Positions 1 through 11,237 are shown, numbered from the stretch's first letter. The stretch: 64,000 nt of DNA from Rubrivivax sp. (GCA_016789955.1 JAEUPB010000104.1:1-64000); one strand, 5' to 3'. Translations and numbers: made by a program. The notes: generated by a model not told the origin, from the letters alone.

Positions 1-1
1 G

Positions 2-562
2 TCGGTGGCCGATCTCAAGGGCCTGAAGGTGGGCGGCCCGACGCGCCAGGTCACCAAGCTGCTGGGCGCGGTGGGCGCCACGCCGGTGGGCATGCCGCTG
101 CCGCAGATCCCCGACGCGCTCTCCAAGGGCACGATCGACGCCTGCGTCATCCCGTGGGAGGTGGTGCCGTCGGTCAAGGTGCACGAGCTGACCAAGTTCC
201 ACAGCGAGTTCGACAACACCGGCGGCGCGCTGTACACCACCACCTTCGTGATGGCCATGAACAAGGCCAAGTACGACGGCTTGGCGCCCGACCTGAAGAA
301 GATCATCGACGCCAACTCGGGCCAGGCCACCTCGGCCTGGCTGGGCAAGACGCAGCAGGGCAACGACCCCGCCGGCCGCAAGACGGCGGTCGACCGCGGC
401 AATACGATCTACCAGTTCACCGCCGCGCAGCGCGAGGAGTTCATCAAGCTTTCGTCGCACAACGACGAGGAGTGGGTGGCCGACATGGACAAGCGCGGCT
501 TCAAGGGCAAGGCGCTGCTGGACACCGCCCGCGCGCTGATCGCCAAGCACGGCAAGGCGTAG
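2..562 (+). CDS. TRAP transporter substrate-binding protein (DctP family), C-terminal part
   Basis: This is the 3' part of a gene that enters the window already open, leaving 186 residues. The sequence KGLKVGGPTRQ followed by GATPVGMPLPQIPDALSKG is the typical centre of DctP periplasmic binding proteins of tripartite ATP-independent transporters, where the Arg (here in PTRQ) usually salt-bridges a carboxylate ligand. The C-terminal helical region (residues about 130-186) is intact. In this family the protein binds a small organic acid in the periplasm and hands it to a DctQM membrane pair. No dctQM follows, so those genes, if present, lie upstream. The signal peptide and N-lobe are outside the window. 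A GTG at position 5 is not the true start because the fold needs about 150 more residues. Confidence 0.88.
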   Translation, partial: SVADLKGLKVGGPTRQVTKLLGAVGATPVGMPLPQIPDALSKGTIDACVIPWEVVPSVKVHELTKFHSEFDNTGGALYTTTFVMAMNKAKYDGLAPDLKKIIDANSGQATSAWLGKTQQGNDPAGRKTAVDRGNTIYQFTAAQREEFIKLSSHNDEEWVADMDKRGFKGKALLDTARALIAKHGKA

Positions 563-578
563 CGCCCGCGGGGATCAC

Positions 579-602
579 GAAAGTCGGCGTGCGCTGACTT
601 TC
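579..602 (+). terminator. hairpin after the TRAP gene, terminator-like
   Basis: GAAAGTCGGC (579-588), a GTGC loop and GCTGACTTTC (593-602) form a 10-bp stem with one G-T pair, 17 nt after the stop of the TRAP gene. Only a short T-run (TTTCT) is present, so factor-independent termination is plausible but unproven. Confidence 0.5.
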
Positions 603-711
603 TGCGGAAGCCCCGAAAAATCGACACCGGCTGCGGGCGCGATGGAGCGATGGCTCCTCGGGCCAGCGGCCGGTGGCCCGTTCGGGCGATGAGCGCGCCG
701 CGCTCGATTCC

Positions 712-717
712 TACAGT
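712..717 (+). promoter_or_regulatory. candidate -10 element TACAGT
   Basis: TACAGT in the context CTACAGTGCAC lies 29 nt before the ATG of the lipoprotein gene. The same nonamer CTACAGTGC also precedes the pirin gene (9899) and the adenine deaminase gene (33915) at nearly the same distance. No convincing -35 hexamer is visible. Confidence 0.4.
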
Positions 718-746
718 GCACTGCATCGACACCCGAGGGGATTCCG

Positions 747-2795
747 ATGCAGACACGACACCTGTCCTCCTGGCTGAGCGGCTTGGCGATGGCCGCCGCG
801 CTGGTCGGCTGCGGCGGCGGCGACGCCGGCCCGACGCGGGCCACGGTCGCTGCCGCCGACCCGGCCGCCTCGATCACCGCAGCCGCCGACGCGCTGGCCG
901 ATGACGCCGGCACGCGCCGTCGGGCGCTGGCGGCGGCCACCGCCGCGGCACCGGCCGCGATGGTGGTGGCCGATCCGGCAGCGGCCGCCGAGCAGTTGCT
1001 GGACCACGCCGAAGCCACGTTCCCGGGCTACTTCCCGGGCCACCCGGCCACCGCGTCGCTGCCGCCCTTTGCATACCGCTACTACGCGGCCACCGGCATC
1101 TACCTCGGTGTGGTGCTGGACGGCGGCACCTCGTACACCCCGGGCGGTGTCTACGTGATGGGCGGCGACTTCGGCAACGCGCCGCGCTACGTCGGGCAGG
1201 TCACCGACTTCATCGTGCCGAACGGCTCCGGCTTCCGCGCCGCGCTGCCCACCGACAAGGCGGTGGTGCTGCAGGGGGCCGGCACCACGCTGCGGGTGGA
1301 CGTGTCGCGGCAAGCCGGCTGGGGCGGCCCGGTGCAGCTCACGCTCGCCGGGCTGCCGGCCGGCGCCAGCGCCGCGGCGGTGTCGGTGCCGGCGGGTGCC
1401 GCGTACGCCGAGATCCCGATCACCGCCGGCGCCGCCGCGCCGCACTCGCTGCCGACCACCGCCGAGCTGACCGTGAGCGCCCTCTTCGGCGCGCGCACGG
1501 CGCTGGCGAAGCAGGCGGTGACGGTGACGGTGCGCGGGCGCCCGGGCGTCGTCGACACGAGCTTCGGCACGCCGGGCGCGGTGCCGGCACCGGCCTTGCC
1601 CGGCGCCGTGATCACGCAGGTGGCGTCCAGCGAGGACTACGCCTGGGCGGTGGCGGTGCAACCCGACGGCAAGGTGCTCACCGTGGGCACCACGGCGATC
1701 TCCACCGGCACCGTGGTGGCCGTGACGCGCCACCTGCGCGACGGCGGCATCGACCCCAGCTTCGGCACCGGCGGCAAGGTCATCACGCAGGTCGGCACCC
1801 GCGGCGACAGCGCGCGCGCCGCGGCCGTCCAGCCCGACGGCCGCATCGTCGTGGCCGGCTGGACCGACTCGACCGGCATCGACGCCAACTTCCTCGTGCT
1901 GCGCTACCGCGCCGACGGCACGCCGGACCCGACATTCGCCGACGGCGGCCGCTACGTGCACGCCTTCGGCACCGGCACCGACCGGGCGCACGCGGTGGCG
2001 ATCCAGGACGACGGCCGCATCGTCGTCGGCGGCACCACGCTGAAGAATACCAGCACCACCGGGCAGGACTTCGCCCTCGTTCGGCTGATGCCGAACGGCG
2101 CGCTGGACACCTCCTTCGGCGACGGCGGCCAGGTGATCACGCCGATGCAGGCGCAGAGCGCCGGCGACGTCGTCTACGCGCTGGCGCTGCCGGTGGTGGC
2201 GGGCGAACAGCGCATCGTGGCGGTGGGCGGGGAGGGCAACTTCGTCGCGGCCCGCTACCGTGCGTCGGGGGCGCTCGACACCACCTTCGGCACCGGCGGC
2301 AAGGTGATCGGCCTGTTCGACGCCAACATCGGCGCAGCCCGCTCGGTGGCGCTGCTGCCCGGTGGCCGGATGGTGCTGGCCGGCGGCATCCTCAACGACT
2401 TCGCCGCGGCGCAGCTCACCGAATCGGGCCAGCTCGATGTGACGTTCGGCCAGGCCGGCCGCGTGATCGTGCCGGTGAGCACGACCAACTGGGACAACGC
2501 CACCGCCGTGGCGCGCCAGCCCGACGGCCGGCTCGTGCTCGGCGGCTGGGCCTACAGCGGCAACAGCTCGTCGGCCGATTTCGTGGCCGTGCGGCTGACG
2601 GCCGCCGGCGCGCTCGATGCCGAGTTCGGCACGAACGGCATCGCCATCCACCCGGTGGCCGCCGGCACGCGCAGCGACAGCGCACGCGGCCTCGTGCTGC
2701 AGCACGATGACCGCGTGCCCGCCGTGCGCGCCATCCTCGGCGGCGAGGCCAGCAGCAGCAACTACGACTACGCGCTGGTCAGGCTCTGGCTCTGA
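747..2795 (+). CDS. delta-60 repeat beta-propeller lipoprotein
   Basis: A 682-residue exported protein. The N-terminus is a hydrophobic signal ending in LVGC, a lipobox with Cys22, so it should be lipid-anchored. Residues about 80-150 carry a YRYYAATGIYLGV...VYVMGG segment that I recall from other Burkholderiales surface proteins. From about residue 265 to the end there are roughly seven delta-60 repeats of the type AVQPDGKxxVxG...LDxSFGxGGKV, about 55-60 residues each, expected to build a beta-propeller. The ATG at 747 is preceded by GAGGGG. Its last 28 bases overlap the 3' end of the converging DUF2087 gene. The function of delta-60 proteins is unknown; a surface or adhesive role is only an inference. 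Confidence 0.85.
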   Translation: MQTRHLSSWLSGLAMAAALVGCGGGDAGPTRATVAAADPAASITAAADALADDAGTRRRALAAATAAAPAAMVVADPAAAAEQLLDHAEATFPGYFPGHPATASLPPFAYRYYAATGIYLGVVLDGGTSYTPGGVYVMGGDFGNAPRYVGQVTDFIVPNGSGFRAALPTDKAVVLQGAGTTLRVDVSRQAGWGGPVQLTLAGLPAGASAAAVSVPAGAAYAEIPITAGAAAPHSLPTTAELTVSALFGARTALAKQAVTVTVRGRPGVVDTSFGTPGAVPAPALPGAVITQVASSEDYAWAVAVQPDGKVLTVGTTAISTGTVVAVTRHLRDGGIDPSFGTGGKVITQVGTRGDSARAAAVQPDGRIVVAGWTDSTGIDANFLVLRYRADGTPDPTFADGGRYVHAFGTGTDRAHAVAIQDDGRIVVGGTTLKNTSTTGQDFALVRLMPNGALDTSFGDGGQVITPMQAQSAGDVVYALALPVVAGEQRIVAVGGEGNFVAARYRASGALDTTFGTGGKVIGLFDANIGAARSVALLPGGRMVLAGGILNDFAAAQLTESGQLDVTFGQAGRVIVPVSTTNWDNATAVARQPDGRLVLGGWAYSGNSSSADFVAVRLTAAGALDAEFGTNGIAIHPVAAGTRSDSARGLVLQHDDRVPAVRAILGGEASSSNYDYALVRLWL

Positions 2796-3397
2796 GCCGT
2801 GGCGCGCACCCGGGCGCGCCACGCCGTCAGCAGCGCGCGCGCCTCGTCGTCGGGGCGCGCAGGCAGCTTGCGGTACTCGCTGCAGTCGCTCTTGCGGGCC
2901 ATCAGCTGGTGGTTGATCAGCTCGCGGCGCAGCGTCACGTGGTCGAAGAACAGGTTGGCGCGCTTGAGCACCGCGTTGACCTCGGCCTCGGTGTAGGTAC
3001 GCTTGGCGTCGAAGCGCGTCCACAGCACCCACATCGCGAGCTTCTGCACCGAGAACTTCACCGGCCAGCGCATCAGCCGGCCGTGGCGGTCGAAGTGCCC
3101 GAGCGCCTTGCGCGCGTTCTCGCTCAGCGGTGCGGCCGGCGCGTCGTCACCGCCGTCGGGCGGATCGAGCGCGTCGGCGTACCCGTCATCGGGTGCCGGC
3201 GGTTCGAGCACCGGCGGCGGCGCCGCGCGCAGCGCCTGGAAGTTGCGATGACCCGCGGCGCGGGCGATCAGGTTCAGCAGCTCCACGTGGCTCGGCGGAT
3301 CGAGCCGGTCGCGGTGGCGTTCGTGCAGGCTGCGGCCCAGCGAGCGCGCGAAGGCGCTCACGTCGGGCACGGCCAGGGGCAGGGCGGGAGAGGGCAT
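2768..3397 (-). CDS. DUF2087 domain protein
   Basis: A 209-residue protein. The start at 3397 is chosen because AGGAG stands just upstream of it; an in-frame extension to 3532 has no ribosome site and is poorly protein-like. The N-terminal third (PSHVELLNLIARAAGHRNFQAL) is a helical segment, followed by a Pro/Asp-rich linker at about residues 65-100. The C-terminal half is a DUF2087 domain: LMRWPVKFSVQKLAM...RTYTEAEVNAVLK...DHVTLRRELINHQLMARKSDCSEYRKL. DUF2087 resembles winged-helix folds and is often fused to regulators, so nucleic-acid binding is possible but not shown. The stop lies inside the 3' end of the converging lipoprotein gene. Confidence 0.75.
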   Translation of the reverse strand: MPSPALPLAVPDVSAFARSLGRSLHERHRDRLDPPSHVELLNLIARAAGHRNFQALRAAPPPVLEPPAPDDGYADALDPPDGGDDAPAAPLSENARKALGHFDRHGRLMRWPVKFSVQKLAMWVLWTRFDAKRTYTEAEVNAVLKRANLFFDHVTLRRELINHQLMARKSDCSEYRKLPARPDDEARALLTAWRARVRATAQSQSLTSA

Positions 3398-3562
3398 GTC
3401 AGCTCCTGCATGCGCGTCGAACCCCAGGGAGGGGCGCCGGTGGTTGCCGACTTCCGACTCTGCGCACGCGAAACCGACGTGGCACGAGGCGATATCTGTG
3501 GCAGGTTTAGCTCGTGGGGGACCACGCGGCAACGCCTGGGTGAACTGCCGACCGGAGCCGGA

Positions 3563-5602
3563 TCATAGCGCCGCGGCCGGCCCGCCATGCCGCTCGAGCC
3601 ACGCGAACACCTCGCCCACCCACTGCTTCGAGTTGCGCGCCTTCAGCACCCAGTGGTTCTCGTCGGGGAACCACAGCAGCCGCGCGTCGACGCCGCGCGC
3701 CTTCAGCGTGTTGAAGTAGGCGAGGCCGTTGTGATCGGGCACGCGGTAGTCCTGGGCGCCGTGGGTGACGAGCGTGGGCGTGTCCATCGCGTGGGCAAAG
3801 GCGTGCGGGCTCTGCGCCTCGACCTTCGCGCGGTCTTCCCAGTAGCGGGCGCCGAGGTCGCGCGGGCGCTGCGTGTACGAGTCGGCGCTCCAGGTGGCGA
3901 TGCGGTCGTACACGCCGGCATGGCAGACGTACGCGCGGATCGGCCCCCGCGGCCACGGCTTCCAGTGGCCGTTGAGCCAGGCCACGAGGTAGCCGCCGTA
4001 GCTGGCGCCGGCGGCATAGGTGCGGTTCGCGTCGGCCCAGGGCTGCGCGCCGACCCAGTCGACGGCGGCCTGCAGGTCCTGCATCTCGAGCTGCCCCTGG
4101 CGGCCCATGATGCTGGCGCGGAAGTCCTCGCCGAAGCCGCTGGAGCCGTGGTAGTTCAGCTCCACCACCACGTGCCCGCGGCTGGCCAGCAGGTGCGCGT
4201 TCCAGCGGTAGCTGAAGCTGTCGCCGCTGGCGGTGTAGGGCCCGCCGTGGATCACGTGCAGCACGGGCTGCTGCCCGCGCTTGCCGCGTGCCTTGGCGGT
4301 CACGCCCGCCGGCGGGTGCACGAGCCACAGCTGCACGCGCTCGCCCAGCGCGCCGAGGATCCAGTGCTCCTCCACGCGGCCGAGGTCCAGCTTCGCCAGC
4401 AGCGCATCGTTGAAGGTCTCGATGCGCCGCGGCGGCGCATCGCTGCGGTGCACCGACACCTGCGCCGGATGGCTCGCGCCGTCGGCCAGCGTGACGACCA
4501 TCTCCGCATCGGGCGGGCCTGCGAGCGCGAACGCCTGCACCGAGCCCCCGCGCGCTGAGACCTCGAAGTCGCCGCCGGCCACGTCGTGCCGCCACACATG
4601 GCAGCGGCCGTGCTCCTCGGCCGTAAAGCAGATCGAGCCACCGTCGGCCGACCAGGCGAGGTCGCTGCCGACATCGTGCGTCCAGGTGCGGGCATCGGCC
4701 GGGCGCCACGAGCGCTTCACGGGCCAGATCGAGAGCTGGCCGAACGCCGTGTGCCGGCGGCCGACCTCGGCGGCCACTGCGGCGATCTGCGTGCCGTCCG
4801 GGCCGTAGCGCGGCGCCGAGTAGTCCCAGCCGGCCTGGTCGGCCAGCCTGCGGAAGCGCTTGGTGCGCAGGTCGAGTTCGGTCAGCACGAGGCGGTTGCT
4901 GCCGGCCTTCACCGGCTCGGGGTCGTGCGCGAAGGCGATGCGGCGGCCATCGGGGCTCACGTCGATGTGCGCCAGGCCCGGCTCGAAGCGCGGCAGCTCG
5001 TGCCGCGTGCCTTCGAACAGGTCGGTGATGCGGCCGTTGCGCGTGTCGAGCAGCAGCAGGTGCGGCACACGGCCCATCGGAAGGTTCGAGTCCCAATACC
5101 GGTACTGGCCTTCGCTGGTGGCGTAGCCCGATTCCTTGCGCTCGTCGAAGGCGCGCTGGCGTTTGTTCTGCGCCGCCGCGCCGCGCGCGTCTGGCCACAC
5201 CCACGCGATGCACAGCAGCCGCCTCGAGTCGGACATCCAGCGGAAGGTGCTGATGCCCGGCGCGTAGGTGCAGACGCGGCGTGCCTCGCCGCCGTCGGGG
5301 GCGATCAGGTAGACCTGCGCGGTCTTGTCGGCGTCGTCGCCCTGGCCGCGGCGGGCCAGGAAGGCGATCTGCTGGCCGTCGGGCGACCAGCGCGGCTGGC
5401 CGTCCTTGTCGCCGCAGGTGGTGAGGGCGCGCGCCTCGCCGCCGAGCGTGGACAGCAGCCACAGCCGCGTGGCGGCCTTGTTGTCGTCCATCGACCACCG
5501 CGTGACAGAGCAGGCCACCTGCGTGCCGTCGGGCGACGCGGTGATGCTGCCGATGCGTTCGAAGGCCCAGACGTCGTCGACGGTGATCGGTTTGCGGCGC
5601 AT
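3563..5602 (-). CDS. S9 family peptidase (acylaminoacyl-peptidase/prolyl-oligopeptidase type)
   Basis: A 679-residue serine peptidase. Residues 1 to about 400 form a beta-propeller with repeated WSPDGxQIAF/VSPDGRRIAF (PD40/WD40-like) blades; the rest is an alpha/beta hydrolase domain. The catalytic triad reads clearly: Ser534 in GASYGGYL, Asp618 in HGAQDYRVP and His650 in DENHWV. HVIHGGPY near residue 455 is the oxyanion-side HGGP motif. There is no signal peptide, so it is probably cytoplasmic and removes N-terminal residues from short peptides. A GATACT hexamer ends 6 nt upstream of the ATG, suggesting a very short or absent leader. It is transcribed away from the divergent helicase gene. 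Confidence 0.92.
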   Translation of the reverse strand: MRRKPITVDDVWAFERIGSITASPDGTQVACSVTRWSMDDNKAATRLWLLSTLGGEARALTTCGDKDGQPRWSPDGQQIAFLARRGQGDDADKTAQVYLIAPDGGEARRVCTYAPGISTFRWMSDSRRLLCIAWVWPDARGAAAQNKRQRAFDERKESGYATSEGQYRYWDSNLPMGRVPHLLLLDTRNGRITDLFEGTRHELPRFEPGLAHIDVSPDGRRIAFAHDPEPVKAGSNRLVLTELDLRTKRFRRLADQAGWDYSAPRYGPDGTQIAAVAAEVGRRHTAFGQLSIWPVKRSWRPADARTWTHDVGSDLAWSADGGSICFTAEEHGRCHVWRHDVAGGDFEVSARGGSVQAFALAGPPDAEMVVTLADGASHPAQVSVHRSDAPPRRIETFNDALLAKLDLGRVEEHWILGALGERVQLWLVHPPAGVTAKARGKRGQQPVLHVIHGGPYTASGDSFSYRWNAHLLASRGHVVVELNYHGSSGFGEDFRASIMGRQGQLEMQDLQAAVDWVGAQPWADANRTYAAGASYGGYLVAWLNGHWKPWPRGPIRAYVCHAGVYDRIATWSADSYTQRPRDLGARYWEDRAKVEAQSPHAFAHAMDTPTLVTHGAQDYRVPDHNGLAYFNTLKARGVDARLLWFPDENHWVLKARNSKQWVGEVFAWLERHGGPAAAL

Positions 5603-5650
5603 CGGCGCAGTATCCGTGCGCCACCGCTGCGGGAAAACCCGGAATGCCGC

Positions 5651-5799
5651 TAGAATGCGATCCGCGGCGCCTACGTGGCGCCGTTTCGTTTCATCTCCCT
5701 GACCGGATCTTTCGTGCCGCAGCTCGCGGCGTCTCGTGGTTGGTGGCGATGCCCTACCGACCCTGCCGCGGCCCTGCGCCCCGGCGAAAGACCGATCCC
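5651..5799 (+). promoter_or_regulatory. promoter and long 5' leader of the DEAD-box helicase gene
   Basis: TAGAAT at 5651-5656 is a good -10 element. Transcription would start near 5663, leaving a leader of about 135 nt before the ATG at 5800. The leader would open almost at once with a perfect hairpin, GGCGCC (5666-5671), TACGT loop, GGCGCC (5677-5682). Long structured leaders are common on genes for cold-induced or self-regulated RNA helicases; that role here is inference. Confidence 0.5.
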
Positions 5800-7071
<1,272 letters not shown>

Positions 7072-7089
7072 ACCCGCGCTCAGGCCGCT

Positions 7090-7596
7090 CTACGGCTTGC
7101 GCTGGGTCGGGTTGAAGCTGAAGGCGCCGGCGCGTACTTCCCCGGGGGCCATGCCCGCTGGGCAGGCGCCCTTGTGCTGCGCCTGGAAGGTCATCTGCAT
7201 GCCGCTCTGCCCGCCGCGCGGCGGGTCGAACTTCATCTGGCTTTCCATCGTGTAGCGGGTCTGGAAGTCGCCGCTCATCTTCGTGGTGCCGCTCATGCGG
7301 CCTTCGGGCGTGGTGCAGTCGATCGCCATCTCGTAGCCGGCGCCGACCTTCTTCACCTGCACCGGCTTGCACTGGGCGCGCGGGTCGGGGTTGAGCGCCT
7401 TGCGCATCGTGTCGGCGTCGGTGCGCGCGTCCACGCACTGCTGCGTGGTCATCGCGCCGGCCGGCATGCCGGGCATCTGCACCGCCATCTCCCACAGGCC
7501 GGCCTTGCGCTGCGGGAAGTCCTGCGCAGCGGTGATCGCCGGCAGCACCGCGAGGGCGGCCAACAGGCCGCGCAGCAGGGGCGTGGCGGGTCGCAC
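7090..7596 (-). CDS. DUF3617 family exported protein
   Basis: A 168-residue protein with a signal peptide (LLRGLLAALAVLPAITAAQ) and the DUF3617 pattern: RKAGLWEMAVQMPGM, then QQCVDARTD, CKPVQVKKVGAGYEMAIDC, MSGTTKMSGDFQTRYTMES. These are small periplasmic or lipoprotein-like proteins of unknown function, common in proteobacteria. The GTG start at 7596 lies 2 nt after the TGA of the FKBP gene, so translation is probably coupled. Conserved cysteines (in QQCV, QCKP, IDCT and GACP) could form disulphides. It converges on the helicase gene. Confidence 0.82.
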   Translation of the reverse strand: MRPATPLLRGLLAALAVLPAITAAQDFPQRKAGLWEMAVQMPGMPAGAMTTQQCVDARTDADTMRKALNPDPRAQCKPVQVKKVGAGYEMAIDCTTPEGRMSGTTKMSGDFQTRYTMESQMKFDPPRGGQSGMQMTFQAQHKGACPAGMAPGEVRAGAFSFNPTQRKP

Positions 7597-7598
7597 GG

Positions 7599-7958
7599 TC
7601 AGACCCCCAGCAGCTCGACCTCGAACACCAGCGTGGCGTTCGGGGGGATCACGCCGCCTGCCCCGCGCGCGCCGTAGCCGAGCTGGGCCGGGATGGTGAG
7701 CACTCGGGTGCCGCCGATGCGCATGCCTTGCACGCCTTCGTCCCAACCCTTGATCACCATGCCCTCGCCGAGGCCGAAGGCGAACGGCTGGCCGCGATCC
7801 TTGCTGGAGTCGAACTTGCGGCCGCGCTGGTTGTCGGCCTGGGGGTCGTGCAACCAGCCGGTGTAGTGCACGGTGACGTGCTGCCCGGCGCGGGCTTCGG
7901 CGCCGTCGCCGACGGTGAGGTCTTCGTAGATCAGGCCGGACGCGGTGGTGGTGGGCAT
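7599..7958 (-). CDS. FKBP-type peptidyl-prolyl cis-trans isomerase
   Basis: A 119-residue, single-domain FKBP. The family landmarks are present: VTVHYTGWL, KFDSSKDRGQPFAFGLGEGMVIKGWDEG, GYGARGAGGVIPPNATLVFEVELL. It has no signal peptide and no extra domain, so it should be a cytoplasmic prolyl isomerase that assists protein folding. Length fits the minimal FKBP fold (about 110 residues). It is followed by the DUF3617 gene with a 2-nt gap and preceded by the gluQRS gene about 40 nt upstream on the same strand, so the three may be cotranscribed. Confidence 0.94.
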   Translation of the reverse strand: MPTTTASGLIYEDLTVGDGAEARAGQHVTVHYTGWLHDPQADNQRGRKFDSSKDRGQPFAFGLGEGMVIKGWDEGVQGMRIGGTRVLTIPAQLGYGARGAGGVIPPNATLVFEVELLGV

Positions 7959-7997
7959 CGGGGTACTCGCAGATGGGAAGTCGGAAGAGGGGGCGGA

Positions 7998-8849
7998 TCA
8001 TGCCACCCAGCGCGCGGCCCAGGCCCGCACCGCGGCGGCGAGCCATTCCGGGGGCGTGGCGGCGGTCACGGGGGGGAGCCCCAGCACGGCGGCCGCGGCC
8101 TGCAGGGCGGCCACCGGGTCGGCGAGGTCCAGTGGCGCCGCGCCGTTCTGCTTCGATAGCTTGAGCCCGTCGGCCGCCAGCACCAGCGGCGTGTGCAGGT
8201 AGCGCGGCGTCGGCAGCCCGAGTGCGCGCTGCAGGTGGATCTGCCGCGGCGTGTTGTCGGCCAGGTCCTCTCCGCGCACGACGTCGGTGATGCCCTGGAA
8301 CGCGTCGTCCACCACCACCGCGAGCTGGTAGGCCCACAGGCCGTCGGCCCGGCGCAGCACCACGTCGCCGACCTCGCGCGTCACGTTCTGGTTCTGCGGG
8401 CCCAGCCGCCTGTCGGTCCAGTCGATCGCCACGTCGCGGCCGTCGTCGCCCTGCATCAGCAGCCGCACGGCACGTGCCGGCTTGCCGTGCAGCCCGTGGC
8501 GGCAGGTGCCGGGGTAGGGTCCGTCGCCCACCTCGCGGCGCGTGCATGCGCAGTCGAAGACCCGGCCCGCCGCGCGCAGCCGCGCCAGCGCCTCCGCGTA
8601 CGCCGCGCCACGCGTGGACTGCACCAGCGGCTTCTCGTCGGAGACCAATCCGCAACGTTCGAGCTGACGCAGGACTTCTTCGGCGGCACCGGGCACGCAG
8701 CGCGGCGCATCGACATCCTCGATGCGCACCAGCCAGCGCCCGCCATGCGCGCGCGCATCGAGCCAGCTCGCCAGCGCCGCCACCAGCGAGCCCGCGTGCA
8801 GCGGCCCGGTGGGCGACGGCGCGAAGCGGCCGACGTGGGGCCCGCGCAC
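7998..8849 (-). CDS. gluQ: glutamyl-Q tRNA(Asp) synthetase
   Basis: A 283-residue truncated relative of glutamyl-tRNA synthetase. It keeps the catalytic domain: [12 protein letters not shown] (HIGH-like) near the N-terminus and LKLSKQNGA (KMSKS-like) near residue 230, and lacks the anticodon-binding domain. The zinc site of the YadB/GluQRS family is visible as CAC...Y-PGTC at about residues 95-118. The enzyme attaches glutamate to queuosine in the anticodon of tRNA(Asp). The start is a GTG at 8849, one base after the TGA of the LysR gene, which suggests translational coupling. An upstream in-frame extension overlaps the LysR gene and lacks family sequence. Confidence 0.93.
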   Translation of the reverse strand: MRGPHVGRFAPSPTGPLHAGSLVAALASWLDARAHGGRWLVRIEDVDAPRCVPGAAEEVLRQLERCGLVSDEKPLVQSTRGAAYAEALARLRAAGRVFDCACTRREVGDGPYPGTCRHGLHGKPARAVRLLMQGDDGRDVAIDWTDRRLGPQNQNVTREVGDVVLRRADGLWAYQLAVVVDDAFQGITDVVRGEDLADNTPRQIHLQRALGLPTPRYLHTPLVLAADGLKLSKQNGAAPLDLADPVAALQAAAAVLGLPPVTAATPPEWLAAAVRAWAARWVA

Positions 8850-8850
8850 G

Positions 8851-9837
8851 TCAGTGCGCCGCGCCCAGCAGCGCCTGTCGCGTCTTGGCGCTGGCGAGCT
8901 GCGCCAGCCACCACTGCAGCGCCAGCCCGCCCGGGGGCTTGCGCGTGCCGCGCGGGCCCATCGGGCAGCGCCACGCGTACGACAGCGGCCCTTGCTGCGG
9001 CGTGCGCTGCGGGCGCCGCGTGACGAGCCGCCCATCGGCCAGCGCCTGCCGCGCCCACGGCTCGGCCACGTAGCCGCAGCCGATCCCGCGTGCGATGGCC
9101 TCGACCTTCTCCGCCATGCTCGACACGGTGAACACGTCCTGCCCCGGCAGCAGGTTCACGGTCATCGGGTCGAGCCGGCGCGCCGAATCGGCCACCGCCA
9201 CCGCGCGGTGGCGCAGCAGCTCGCTCTCGCTGACCGGCCCGTCGATCGCCGCGAGCGGGTGGTGCGGCGCCACCACGAACACGAACGGCAGCTCGCCGAG
9301 CTTGTCCATCGCCACGCCGGGTGGCGGCGTCATGCCCAGGCCGACGCCGATGGCGAGGTCGGCCTGCCCGCTGGTCAGCGCCTCCCACGTGCCGGCCATC
9401 ACCTCGGTGGACACGCGCAGCCGCGTGCCGGGCCCGCCGGCCCCGGGGCTGGCCTTGCCGTGCGGGTCGAGCGCGTAGAACGCCTCGCACAGCTCGTAGA
9501 CGGTGGTGCGGTCGATGATGTCGTCGATCACCACCGTGAGCTGCGCCTCCCAGCCGCTGGCCACGCGGCGCACGCGGTTGGCCACCGCGTCCATCTCCAC
9601 CAGCAGCCGGCGGCCTTCCTCGAGCAGCTCCTGCCCGGCCGCGGTGAGCTGCGCCTGGCGCGACCGGCGGTCGAACAGCAGCACGTCCAGCGCGTCCTCG
9701 AGCTGGCGCACGCTGTAGGTCAGCGCCGAGGGCACCTTGCCCAGCTCGCGCGCCGCGGCAGCGAAGCTGCCGGTGCGGGCGATGGTGTCGATCATCACGA
9801 GCGCGTCGGGGGTCAGCGCGAGGTGTCGCAGCGGCAT
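8851..9837 (-). CDS. LysR family transcriptional regulator
   Basis: A 328-residue LysR regulator. The winged helix-turn-helix lies at residues about 10-70 ([33 protein letters not shown]), followed by the linker helix and a two-lobed effector domain ([24 protein letters not shown]). It is divergent from the pirin-doxX pair, an arrangement repeatedly seen in Burkholderiales and Pseudomonas, so it probably regulates that pair. TAGACT on the minus strand (9849-9844) ends 6 nt before the ATG, suggesting a leaderless or nearly leaderless transcript. The ligand is unknown. Confidence 0.92.
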   Translation of the reverse strand: MPLRHLALTPDALVMIDTIARTGSFAAAARELGKVPSALTYSVRQLEDALDVLLFDRRSRQAQLTAAGQELLEEGRRLLVEMDAVANRVRRVASGWEAQLTVVIDDIIDRTTVYELCEAFYALDPHGKASPGAGGPGTRLRVSTEVMAGTWEALTSGQADLAIGVGLGMTPPPGVAMDKLGELPFVFVVAPHHPLAAIDGPVSESELLRHRAVAVADSARRLDPMTVNLLPGQDVFTVSSMAEKVEAIARGIGCGYVAEPWARQALADGRLVTRRPQRTPQQGPLSYAWRCPMGPRGTRKPPGGLALQWWLAQLASAKTRQALLGAAH

Positions 9838-9899
9838 GGCTTCAGTCTATTTGAACGAGGACTTCGATCCGCCAGCCCCCGCCATGCGGCCGTGTTGCC

Positions 9900-9905
9900 T
9901 ACAGT
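9900..9905 (+). promoter_or_regulatory. candidate -10 element TACAGT for pirin
   Basis: TACAGT in the context CTACAGTGCCG lies 30 nt before the ATG of the pirin gene, with AGGAG between them. The spacing and sequence match the elements at 712 and 33916. Confidence 0.4.
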
Positions 9906-9935
9906 GCCGACATCGCCATTCACCAGGAGACCCGG

Positions 9936-10658
<723 letters not shown>

Positions 10659-10678
10659 TGGGCCGGAAAGGAACCGTG

Positions 10679-11119
10679 ATGACCTCGACCGCCTCTTCCG
10701 TTCCGGCCTTCGTGTTCCCGCTCGCCCGGCTGCTGCTGGCTGCGATGTTCGTGCAGTCGGGCTTCGACAAGCTGACCCACTTGGACGCCACGGCTGCGTT
10801 CATCGCGGCCGGCGGCCTCCCGCTGGCCCCGGTGATGGCGCCGCTGGTGGGTGCCTTCGAACTGCTCGCCGGCCTCGCGGTGGTGGTGGGCTGGCAGGCG
10901 CGCACGGCCGGCCTGCTGCTGGCCCTCTTCACGCTGGTCGCATCGTTCCTGTTCCACCGCTACTGGGCCGTGCATGCCGAACAGGCCTTCACGCAGCAGC
11001 TGCTGTTCATGAAGAACGTCGCGGTGGCCGGCGGCATGCTGCTGCTGTTCGCGGCGGGTCCGGGGGCCTTGAGCCTGAGAGTGCGTGGGGGCGTTGAATC
11101 GCGGGCGGCTGGAGACTGA
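10679..11119 (+). CDS. DoxX family membrane protein
   Basis: A 146-residue integral membrane protein with four hydrophobic segments (FVFPLARLLLAAMFVQSG, APVMAPLVGAFELLAGLAVVVG, TAGLLLALFTLVASFLF, MKNVAVAGGMLLLFAAG) and the DoxX landmark FVQSGFDKL near the N-terminus. The ATG at 10679 is preferred because GGAAAGGA stands just before it; an earlier ATG at 10658 overlaps the pirin stop. DoxX-like proteins near pirin genes are thought to act in quinone or thiol redox chemistry, but the reaction here is unknown. Confidence 0.9.
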   Translation: MTSTASSVPAFVFPLARLLLAAMFVQSGFDKLTHLDATAAFIAAGGLPLAPVMAPLVGAFELLAGLAVVVGWQARTAGLLLALFTLVASFLFHRYWAVHAEQAFTQQLLFMKNVAVAGGMLLLFAAGPGALSLRVRGGVESRAAGD

Positions 11120-11237
11120 GCTCGTCAGCAAAGCGAGAGTCAAGGCTCCTTGCTGCTAGAGTGGGTTGGCGGGAGCGTTCTGCGCCACGAAGGGGACGGT
11201 TCATGCGATCAGTGGCGGCGGCAAGGGAGGATGGCAA

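Noticed and set aside
711-3032. Very long open frames on the strand opposite the delta-60 lipoprotein gene (and similar antisense frames across the window)
   Set aside because: They are rich in Arg, Ala, Gly and His, lack recognisable motifs, and mirror real genes codon by codon. They are a by-product of 70% GC.
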